A stretch of 64,000 bases of DNA from JAPPFW01 sp965231815 (GTDB taxonomy: Bacteria > Actinomycetota > Acidimicrobiia > Spongiisociales > Spongiisociaceae), in the NCBI GenBank assembly GCA_965231815.1, contig OZ246890.1, positions 310,001-374,000 of the forward strand, read 5' to 3'. Shown in pieces: positions 57,165-64,000 of this stretch. The position numbers and the translations under genes are program-made. A model generated the notes under the pieces. That model searched no databases. It was not told the origin of the DNA and worked only from the letters and a program-made list of their open reading frames with translations. The first letter of the stretch is position 1. Every line of letters starts with the position of its first letter.

Positions 57165-58744
57165 GAACGGAAAACCGCTCCGGCCAAACCTCCGAGCGTC
57201 AAATATCCGTCCGCCGAGACCGACAGATCTCGGTTGGACCCAACCAGCAACCGACCCTCGACCGGAATCCGGACCGGCTGATCACCGAAATTACAGTAGA
57301 CCCGCAACGATTCCTCTCCGGCTTGGCGCTGGTAGGCGAAGACGGTGTCGGGGAGCCCTTCGATGGGTTCGTAAGAACCGGTCCGCAGGGCGTTGGAACC
57401 CTTGCGTACCGCCAGCAGGCGGCGGGTAAAGCTCAACATAGAGTCGGGATCGGCCAACTGGGCCTCGACATTCCGGTTCCCATCCGGATCGGCAGCCGCC
57501 AGCCACGGCTGGCCGGTAGTGAACCCTCCGGCCTCCCCGTCTGACCATTGCATAGGGGTGCGGCATCCATCTCTCCCCAATCCGGGCTGTCGACGGCCCC
57601 AGGGATCCTGTTGTTGCTCCGGGGGTATGTGGGCTTGGACCATGCCCACTTCATCTCCGTAGTACAGCGTCGGGGTACCTCGCAAGGTAAGGAGCATCAG
57701 GGTCGCTAGCCTGGCGCGCTGTTCGCCGTATCGGGTGGCGATGCGTATCTCGTCATGGTTGCCTAACACGTAGTTGGGCCAGGCCCCCGGCGGCAGGACC
57801 TCCTCCTGAGAATCGACCACCTGACGGGCCCAAGCAGCGGTCCAGTCTCCGTTCAACATTCCGAAGTGATAGGGCATGTGGAGCTCGTCATTGTCGCCGT
57901 AGTAGGCGGCCCATTCGGCGCCCTCCAAGTGGATCTCTCCCACCGAGAACCGGGGGCGCTCTGTCGAGAACTCGTCGAGCACCGCCCGGATATCTTTGAA
58001 AAGGCCGTGGATGTCAGGGTGGCCCCGATCATGGATGTGCACCAACCGGTCGTACTCACCCAAGTCCTTGTAGCCATGCTCGGGCCGTTCGAGAACCGGG
58101 TTGGACCGGTACTCGGGATCCTTCATCGCGAAGTGGCAAGCGTCGAGCCGGAATCCGTCCACCCCGCGCTCTAGCCAGAAGCGGAGGGTATCCAGCATCG
58201 CCTCCTTCAGCGCCGGGTTGCGCCAGTTCAGATCGGGTTGCTCGGCAAGGAAACTGTGCAGGTAGTACTGGCCGGTCCGTTCGTCGAGGGTCCAGGCCGG
58301 ACCGCTGAACACCGAGATCCAGTTATTGGGCTCGGTTCCGTCCGGAGCGGGATCCTTCCACACATACCAGTCGCGTTTGGGGTTGTCTCGTGACGAGCGG
58401 GACTCCACGAACCAGGGATGCAGGTACGAGGAGTGATTCGGAACCCAGTCGATGACTACCCGGAGGTCGAGCTGGTGGGCACGGGCGACGAGCGCATCGA
58501 AGTCCTCGATGGTCCCGAAGATGGGATCCACATCCGTGTAGTCGGCCACGTCGTAGCCGAAGTCAGCCATCGGCGAGGTGTAGAAGGGCGAGATCCATAC
58601 CGCGTCCACGCCCAGCGTCGTGGCCAGGTAATCGAGCTTGGAGGTTATGCCGGCCAGGTCACCGATACCGTCCCCGTTCGAATCCATAAAGCTCCGGGGA
58701 TAGATCTGGTAGATGACCGCTTCATGCCACCACTGGTAATTCAT
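57161..58744 (-). CDS. Alpha-glucosidase, glycoside hydrolase family 13
   Basis: A 527-residue GH13 enzyme from ATG 58744 (MNYQWWHEAVIYQIYPRSFM). Conserved regions in order: DAVWISPFYTSPMADFGYDV, RVVIDWVPNHSS (region I), GFRLDACHF (region II, nucleophile Asp), FSVGEIHLEGAE (region III, acid/base Glu), VLGNHDEIRIA (region IV, Asp). QIYPRSFMDSNGDGIGDLAGI matches the oligo-1,6-glucosidase/alpha-glucosidase subgroup, so the expected job is hydrolysis of malto- or isomalto-oligosaccharides or sucrose in the cytosol. Weak ribosome-binding site. It leads the GH13-GH1 operon and could serve the MalFG-type importer at 38.5-43.2 kb. Confidence 0.94.
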   Translation of the reverse strand: MNYQWWHEAVIYQIYPRSFMDSNGDGIGDLAGITSKLDYLATTLGVDAVWISPFYTSPMADFGYDVADYTDVDPIFGTIEDFDALVARAHQLDLRVVIDWVPNHSSYLHPWFVESRSSRDNPKRDWYVWKDPAPDGTEPNNWISVFSGPAWTLDERTGQYYLHSFLAEQPDLNWRNPALKEAMLDTLRFWLERGVDGFRLDACHFAMKDPEYRSNPVLERPEHGYKDLGEYDRLVHIHDRGHPDIHGLFKDIRAVLDEFSTERPRFSVGEIHLEGAEWAAYYGDNDELHMPYHFGMLNGDWTAAWARQVVDSQEEVLPPGAWPNYVLGNHDEIRIATRYGEQRARLATLMLLTLRGTPTLYYGDEVGMVQAHIPPEQQQDPWGRRQPGLGRDGCRTPMQWSDGEAGGFTTGQPWLAAADPDGNRNVEAQLADPDSMLSFTRRLLAVRKGSNALRTGSYEPIEGLPDTVFAYQRQAGEESLRVYCNFGDQPVRIPVEGRLLVGSNRDLSVSADGYLTLGGLAGAVFRS

Positions 58745-58833
58745 GATCGCGCAGGATACCTTTGACCATCCCGCTCCGGACAATCGATGACCGGCATCGC
58801 CCCGAGCCCGGCCATCCGGACATCTCTCCCCGG

Positions 58834-59243
58834 CTATGGCCCGTCGAGCCCGGCAGCGTGGCCGATAGCCAGCAATAACATGTCCGGAGGGATGGTCCGG
58901 ATACCGTCGTGGCCCACCTGAGGAATCTGTAAGTGGTTGCTGGTAGTCGCCAAGTAGCAACTTTCCTCGAACTCGGACCGCTTGGAGACATGAGGAACCG
59001 GAGGAGGTCGCGACGGTGATCGGAGGAGGACGCCACCTCGATCGCAACCGGGCACCGCGGGTCGTTGACGATGAAGTCCGCCTTTCGACTACCGTCCCGC
59101 CAGTACTGCAGGCGAACACCAGCATGATCTTGCAGCCGGTGTTCGATCCCGACGCCGGGGGTCTTTAGCATAACTGGGACTTGGTTACACAGGAGGAATA
59201 GCTCTGGAGAACGCCGTGGCGGCCGACTCCCGTCGCCGATCAA
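58834..59243 (-). pseudogene. C-terminal remnant of a DUF4143/AAA ATPase-like protein
   Basis: IEHRLQDHAGVRLQYWRDGSRKADFIVNDPRCPVAIEVASSSDHRRDLLRF, at about 59020-59170, is the nuclease-like tail of a DUF4143-type ATPase (YWR....EVDFIV....AIEVK). A frameshift near 59010 then moves the frame to FEESCYLATTSNHLQIPQVG and ILLDMLLLAIGHAAG-like sequence, ending at 58834. The ATPase half is absent. A second, independent remnant of this type after the one at 45405-46046. Confidence 0.6.
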
Positions 59244-59884
59244 CGTCCTTGGCGGGCCGCCAGACTCAGGTCGAGCCTGATCGATCCGCCGAGTCGCCGC
59301 ACCGACCTAACCCGTACTGGAACAGCATCCTCCAATGTATTCCAGAGACCACCGAACAGAGACACACCGCGCCCTCCGGCCAGAAGCGGGCCGTAGTAGA
59401 GCATCACCCGGTCAACGAGCCCGGCCTCTAGAAGGGATCGAAACAGGGCGCCGCCGCCCTCCACCATAATCTGTTCGATACCCAGGTTGCCTAGTTCGTC
59501 AAGGCCGGCCGCGAGATCCACGCGAGTGATCGACAGATCAGGAACCCGTACCACCCGTCCCGGAACATCGAGAGGCGCCGGGGCCAGAACGATCGCGTCA
59601 CGCTCGAATACCTGTGCTCTCGACGGAATCTCACCGACTCCAGCTACGATGATGGGCGTCGGCTGCCGGCGCCCCGACCTGCCATCGTCATCCAGTCGCG
59701 CTGTCAAGCGAGGATTATCCGCCCGTAGAGTGCCTGCGCCCACCATTACGGCGTCCACCCGAGACCTGAGCCGGTGGGAGTCCTGCCGGGCCTCCGGCGA
59801 GCTGATCCACTGGGATGTGCCATCGGCGGCGGCGAGTTGTCCGTCGAGCGTCATGGCCGCTTTCATTATTACAGTAGGCCGCAT
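59240..59884 (-). CDS. RibD C-terminal domain-type (dihydrofolate reductase-like) reductase
   Basis: A 214-residue NADPH-dependent reductase related to the C-terminal half of RibD (5-amino-6-ribosylaminouracil phosphate reductase). Motifs: VIMKAAMTLDGQLAAADGTSQWISS (start), SHRLRSRVDAVMVGAGTLRADNPRLTAR (NADPH and substrate contacts), and IEQIMVEGGGALFRSLLEAGLVDRVMLYYGPLLAGG. No deaminase domain is attached, so it is a stand-alone reductase as in some actinobacteria. The riboflavin role is the family default; no other rib gene is nearby. Confidence 0.88.
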   Translation of the reverse strand: MRPTVIMKAAMTLDGQLAAADGTSQWISSPEARQDSHRLRSRVDAVMVGAGTLRADNPRLTARLDDDGRSGRRQPTPIIVAGVGEIPSRAQVFERDAIVLAPAPLDVPGRVVRVPDLSITRVDLAAGLDELGNLGIEQIMVEGGGALFRSLLEAGLVDRVMLYYGPLLAGGRGVSLFGGLWNTLEDAVPVRVRSVRRLGGSIRLDLSLAARQGR

Positions 59885-59961
59885 GCACGCCAGCCTACCG
59901 GCGAACGCGCGAGGGTCTACCAGGACCGCTGGGCCGACGACCAGCAGGGGAGGTCGACTAT

Positions 59962-60169
59962 TAGCCCCGATTATTCATGGATGGGGGTTTGGATGATGAG
60001 TGGAGTAGACCATAGCCGGGCCTTGACCAGGCAATACGGCTATCGGCGTTTCCCGTCCCGGTCCGATTTAGAGACACACCTGTCCGGTGAACGGTGGGTT
60101 TCGTCCAATACTTGGGTTGAACTGGCGTTACGTGCCACGGTGTGTGGGAAACCTGAATAATCAGGGCTA
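59962..60169 (+). repeat. 208-bp inverted-end element, copy 7 of 7
   Basis: Ends TAGCCCCGATTATTCATGG and, inverted, TAGCCCTGATTATTCAGG. It sits about 80 bases upstream of the RibD-type gene start and 18 bases from the stop of the Calx-beta repeat gene, in an otherwise ordinary 300-base gap. Confidence 0.88.
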
Positions 60170-60186
60170 GGGGAACCGGATCGGTC

Positions 60187-63100
60187 TTAGTCGTCGTCGA
60201 TGATGGTGCCTAGGCCGACGCCATCACTGATTTCCGCTCCCACGGGGTCCTCCAACACCACTTCGAACGTCTCATCGCCTTCTTTCCGATCATCATCTCT
60301 TATGGGGATGTGGATATTGCGCCGTGTCTCCCCCGGCTCAAAGGTGATAGTTTTCCCGTAGTAATAACCGGAGTAGTCGAGTGGTTCGATAGCCGACCCG
60401 TCCCGGGTTTTCACGGTGACCGTTATGGTTCGGGTCGATGCTTCACTCAGAGTGATCCAGAACACCACGAGGTAGTGCCACTCATCGTCCGAGGCATCCG
60501 AGACGGAGAGCAAGGGGGGCGGAGGATCATCATCGTCCTCGATAGTGATTTCCGCACTTGATATGGTGAGACCGGCGGAAGACCCGGCCACGGTGATTGT
60601 CTTGTCCGCCTCGTCCTCGTTGTTATCCGTTGGGGTTAACGAGAACCTTGCCTGAGCGCTGGCCGCTCCAGCGGGAATCACGACCGTCAGATCCTTGACC
60701 TCCCCATAGTCCACCCCGGATTCTGCGCTGTCGTCGGCTTGACCCACCTTGACTGTTATTTCATGGTCCTCTGCATAAGTGGTGCCGCCCGACACCGTGG
60801 CGGTTACGGTCACCGTCACGGATTCACCCTCGTCCTCGGAGAGGGCGCCCGGTTGCGTGCTCAGAGCGATCCCGGTGGGAGCGTCATCGTCGTCTGTGAT
60901 GGTCCCCTCGCCGACCGTAGCACCCGCTGCTGTGGACAACGTGGCGTTCGTAGCCCCCGTCAGAGTCACTCTGATCGTTTCGTTCGGTTCGTCTATCACG
61001 TCGCCTTTCACCGGTATGGTGATTGACCCGGACGACTTACCGGCGGGGATCGTCACCGACAACGGGTTCGGCGCCGTGAAATCGGAACCGCCAGTGGCCG
61101 TACCACCCAGCGTGTAAGTGACCGTGATCGCTTCCGAACCAACCCGGCTCAGAGTGACCGTGAACGTCATGTTCGTAGTAGCGCTCGAATCATCTCCCTC
61201 GGTCACCGAGGTGGCGTCCTCCACAGAAACCACCGGATCAACATCATCATCTTCTTGGTCGGTAGCGTCATCATCGTTGACAATGTCCACTTCCACCGGG
61301 CTTCCCGACAGCGTAATGCCGCCACCGAATCCACTGCGGCTGGGAGCGCGCGAGCCTTGACCATAGGCGATCTCCACCGTTCGTTTCTCCGTGTCATCAT
61401 TGGGGAGAGCCGCCAACTTCAAAGTGGCCGTCCGCGCCCCGGCGCCGAGTTTCACTGCCGGATGCTGAGCACTATGCGGATTGGTGGTCAATAGCTTGGC
61501 GTAGGCATTGGCCGCGATGTCCGACGGCAACGCCAGGGTATAGTGAACACCGGCTTGGGCGCCCGTGACCTCCAGGGGCACAGTCACAGTTTCTCCGCTC
61601 TTGAGCACCCGGTCCAGCTTGATGGTGATGGTGGCGGCGCCACCATCCTCGGGGATAGAAGCCGACCCGGCGGCCAAACTTATCTTCAGGCCGGTGTCAA
61701 CCTCTCTCAGGAATCGCAACCCGTCCGGCACTATCTGTTCCGTGTGGAGAGTGGGCACGGGACCGCAGTCAAGGTCTTCTGTAGTGAACAAAGCCTTATA
61801 AATGCATGTGGCGTAATCTTGTTCTGTCTGGTCGAGCGACGACCAGTCGCTGCACCAGGAACTGGTTGCGTCGGCCTCTCGGCTTTCCCCCACGGCCATC
61901 CGCCGCAACCGACAATCGAGTCCATCCCACCATGCTTCCACCGACCCATGGGCCACTTCCTGGAATTCCCCAACCGCGGCGCCCAGCACTGCCCGACTTG
62001 GATTGTTGATCTGGCCATAGGATGACTTGGCGAAACCGGCGATCCGCTTGTCATGCTTCTCCCGGATATCATTCGCATCTTCCTCTGACCCTCTGACCGT
62101 TGCGTCGTGAATGTACCGTCGGTCCTGAGCCAACAAGACATCCAAAATCACCGTCCGGCCACCCTCCGCCAACACTCTCCACCACCGTGCAGCAGGACCG
62201 GCCATGCCCCGGTCGACCACCGTCACCTCAACCGCATCCGGCATTCCGGACTGAACCGAAGGCGGCATATTATGCAGGTCGAGCTCCACCGTGAACTTCC
62301 GGTTTTCCCCGATGTTCCGGGGAAGGATTTCGATAGTGTTGATAACCGCCACTTTCCCCCGTTCGACCCTGATAGCAGGGACCTTGGCATTCTTCGGTTT
62401 TTCAGAATCGGGGAGCAAATTCCCCTCAGCGTCGTAATAGCTGAGGGACGTGAAATCGTTCGGCATATAAAACGTGGGATGCGGGTGAAACTCGTCCGCC
62501 GCCGTGGTATGCGCCGTGTGCGGAGGGAACTTCAACGGAATATCCACGGCAACATTCAACGGAGCCGACAGCAAGACTGCCACCACCACCGCGTGACCTT
62601 CAATCCGCGCGTAATCCGCAATCAGAGTAACAGTTGGCCGAACCTGGTTGATCAATCCTGTGTGACCGTCGGTAATGGTACCTACTGCTGAGGATCTCGT
62701 CGCGGAAAGAACCCCGTTGACAGGACTGGACAGCATCACCATGAAAGTCTCGTCACCGTCATTGATGTTGTCCACCAGGGTCTGCACCTCCACAGAAACT
62801 GTGGTGTCACCGGCAGGAATGGTCACCGTCTGAGCGGTAGTCACCGCCGTGTAATCAACACCTGCTGTGGCCGGATTGGCGTCCTGACGCGTATCATCAG
62901 CCGTCAGCCACTTGAAAGTCACCGCTTGAGAGGAAGGGTTCACCAGGCTGACCACGAAAACAGCCTTGCCTCCCTCAACCGCCACCCCTTCTCTGATTGC
63001 AATCACCGGAACAGGGTCGTCATCGGCAATGGTCCCCTCACCAACCGTAGCCCCCGCTGCTGTGGACAACGTGGCGTTCGTAGCACCGGCCAAAGTCACC

Positions 63101-64000
63101 TCGATCGTCTCGTCCGGCTCGTCCACCACATCACCCTTCACCGGCACGATGATCGAACCCGACGATTCACCGGCTGGGATCGTCACACTCAACGGGTTCG
63201 GAACCGTGAAATCGGCGCCGCTCGTGGCCGTGCCACCCAGCGAATAGGTGACCGTCACGGGTTGGCCGCTGATTGCCGACAGACTCACCGTGAACGTCAT
63301 ATCAGTAGTAGCCCTCGGATTATCACCCTCGGTCACCGCGGTGGCGTCACCCACCGACACCGACGGCTCGTCGTCATCATCGGTGATCGTGACCGTGGCG
63401 CTGCTGACAGTAAGTCCAGTGGATGTGCCGGTAACGGTAAGTGTCTCGTTCGGTTCGTCCAACGTGTCATCGGTCGGGTCCAAATCGAAAGTGGCCGAAC
63501 CCGACCTGGTACCGGCAGAGATCGTTATACCGAAACTGTTCACCGCCTGGTAATCGGTGCCGGACACCGCTGTGTCACCCGTATCACCCACCGACACAGT
63601 CACAGTCTTGTCCGCATTGAAGGTGGTAGTGCCCGAAAGCCTGGCGGTCACCGTGATCGTCGCCGCCTGGCTGGCGCCCTCCGACACAGTTGTGGGTGTA
63701 ACGCTCAAACTGGCTGTAGTCGGAGTGCTGTCGTCATCAGTGATCGTCCCCTCACCCACCTTCTCAGTAGCCGACACCGTGGCGTTCGTAGCCCCCGTCA
63801 AAGTCACTTCTATCGTTTCGTTCGGCTCGTCAACCACATCACCTCTCACCGGAATGGTGATCGACCCGGTTTGCGAACCCGCCGGGATCGTGACGCTCAA
63901 CGGGTTCGGCGCCGTGTAATCAGAACCCGCCGAAGCCGAACCACCCAGCGTGTAAGTAACCGTCACGTCCTGGTCACCGGTCGCTGACAGACTCACCGTG
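60187..64000 (-). CDS. Large Calx-beta repeat protein, N-terminus beyond the window
   Basis: At least 1270 residues, open at the window edge. About eight Calx-beta or related beta-sandwich modules can be counted. Most have the ATxVTEGD ... TFTVSLS ... PVTVTYSLGGTA ... PNPLSVTIPAGxSSGSI ... GDVVDEPxETIEVTLTGATNATL ... GEGTIxDDD pattern; the DxD ends are calcium ligands. Between modules 4 and 5 (about residues 440-780) is a non-repeat region with a Trp/Cys-rich stretch (AWWDGLDCRLRRM, CSDWSSLDQTEQDYATCIY). Three modules are near-identical at DNA level (about 60900-61200, 63025-63330, 63740-64000). The end is GTIIDDD with no LPxTG or membrane anchor, so attachment, if any, is by other means. Likely a secreted adhesin or surface protein. 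Confidence 0.85.
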   Translation of the reverse strand, partial: TVSLSATGDQDVTVTYTLGGSASAGSDYTAPNPLSVTIPAGSQTGSITIPVRGDVVDEPNETIEVTLTGATNATVSATEKVGEGTITDDDSTPTTASLSVTPTTVSEGASQAATITVTARLSGTTTFNADKTVTVSVGDTGDTAVSGTDYQAVNSFGITISAGTRSGSATFDLDPTDDTLDEPNETLTVTGTSTGLTVSSATVTITDDDDEPSVSVGDATAVTEGDNPRATTDMTFTVSLSAISGQPVTVTYSLGGTATSGADFTVPNPLSVTIPAGESSGSIIVPVKGDVVDEPDETIEVTLAGATNATLSTAAGATVGEGTIADDDPVPVIAIREGVAVEGGKAVFVVSLVNPSSQAVTFKWLTADDTRQDANPATAGVDYTAVTTAQTVTIPAGDTTVSVEVQTLVDNINDGDETFMVMLSSPVNGVLSATRSSAVGTITDGHTGLINQVRPTVTLIADYARIEGHAVVVAVLLSAPLNVAVDIPLKFPPHTAHTTAADEFHPHPTFYMPNDFTSLSYYDAEGNLLPDSEKPKNAKVPAIRVERGKVAVINTIEILPRNIGENRKFTVELDLHNMPPSVQSGMPDAVEVTVVDRGMAGPAARWWRVLAEGGRTVILDVLLAQDRRYIHDATVRGSEEDANDIREKHDKRIAGFAKSSYGQINNPSRAVLGAAVGEFQEVAHGSVEAWWDGLDCRLRRMAVGESREADATSSWCSDWSSLDQTEQDYATCIYKALFTTEDLDCGPVPTLHTEQIVPDGLRFLREVDTGLKISLAAGSASIPEDGGAATITIKLDRVLKSGETVTVPLEVTGAQAGVHYTLALPSDIAANAYAKLLTTNPHSAQHPAVKLGAGARTATLKLAALPNDDTEKRTVEIAYGQGSRAPSRSGFGGGITLSGSPVEVDIVNDDDATDQEDDDVDPVVSVEDATSVTEGDDSSATTNMTFTVTLSRVGSEAITVTYTLGGTATGGSDFTAPNPLSVTIPAGKSSGSITIPVKGDVIDEPNETIRVTLTGATNATLSTAAGATVGEGTITDDDDAPTGIALSTQPGALSEDEGESVTVTVTATVSGGTTYAEDHEITVKVGQADDSAESGVDYGEVKDLTVVIPAGAASAQARFSLTPTDNNEDEADKTITVAGSSAGLTISSAEITIEDDDDPPPPLLSVSDASDDEWHYLVVFWITLSEASTRTITVTVKTRDGSAIEPLDYSGYYYGKTITFEPGETRRNIHIPIRDDDRKEGDETFEVVLEDPVGAEISDGVGLGTIIDDD
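63025..63330 (-). repeat. Near-identical Calx-beta coding unit
   Basis: The DNA here closely matches about 60900-61200 and about 63740-64000 (for example GTGGACAACGTGGCGTTCGT in the first two units). High DNA identity between repeats of one gene suggests recent duplication or gene conversion and is a spot for copy-number change and assembly collapse. Confidence 0.7.

Noticed and set aside
62335..62700. CRISPR-like or tandem array in the Calx-beta region
   Set aside because: The repeats there are long coding modules, not short repeats with spacers.
62926..63987. 353-codon plus-strand frame opposite the Calx-beta gene
   Set aside because: Arg/His-rich antisense reading of a repetitive gene; repeats in it simply mirror the Calx-beta repeats.

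Overview
The window is a GC-rich bacterial chromosome segment, most likely from an actinobacterium of the Acidimicrobiia or a close relative. This taxonomic call is inference. It rests on lipoproteins with Thr/Glu/Pro-rich linkers after the lipobox, a short-chain Z-prenyl synthase, frequent GTG/TTG starts with 4-bp ATGA/GTGA overlaps, and ArgR and ClpB of actinobacterial style. No rRNA gene, intact tRNA, CRISPR array or phage structural gene was seen.

Layout. 1-7.4 kb (minus) is one operon-like run: hydantoinase/oxoprolinase A subunit, Asp/Glu/hydantoin racemase, oligopeptide-type substrate-binding lipoprotein, two permeases and an ATPase cut by the window edge. 7.5-22 kb is housekeeping and mixed metabolism: adenosine deaminase, panB, a metallo-beta-lactamase-fold hydrolase with a coupled Cys-rich peptide, clpB, a His-rich lipoprotein behind a CsoR-like palindrome, endonuclease IV, a Z-prenyl synthase, an amidase and aminopeptidase P. 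22-29.3 kb holds a badly broken peptide-binding-protein pseudogene, a 2-oxoacid dehydrogenase E1alpha-E1beta-E2 operon, an M20 amidohydrolase and a cupin. 29.3-32 kb is mostly gene debris and repeats. 32-38.3 kb carries a haloalkane-dehalogenase-like hydrolase, a CDGSH iron-sulfur protein, argR-argG-argH under tandem ARG boxes, and an ahcY gene with a one-base frameshift. 38.5-43.2 kb is a sugar ABC importer whose first permease has a very large extra membrane region.

43.2-49.2 kb is a graveyard of truncated genes: a DUF3320 helicase tail, a DNA-methylase tail, an internally deleted DUF4143 ATPase, and a phosphotriesterase/ABC-ATPase chimera. It also holds an intact fused MNT-HEPN protein. 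49.3-60 kb has a Gfo/Idh/MocA oxidoreductase, a secreted 5'-nucleotidase with a LysM tail, an ATP-dependent RNA ligase, an ORC/Cdc6-like AAA ATPase with 20-bp direct repeats upstream, a GH13-GH1 glucosidase operon and a RibD-type reductase. 60.2-64 kb is the C-terminal part of a giant Calx-beta repeat protein that runs off the window.

The strongest unexplained structure is a set of short non-autonomous elements. A 207-210 bp family with TA-flanked inverted ends occurs seven times. A second group (116 bp and about 100-109 bp forms, plus a lone end) shares TAGGAGGGT-type termini. Three genes end exactly at, or inside, one of these elements.

In function, the first operon links uptake of an amide or cyclic-imide compound to its breakdown. 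The E1/E2 operon, the sugar importer and the glucosidases point to a heterotroph using peptides, amides and oligosaccharides.
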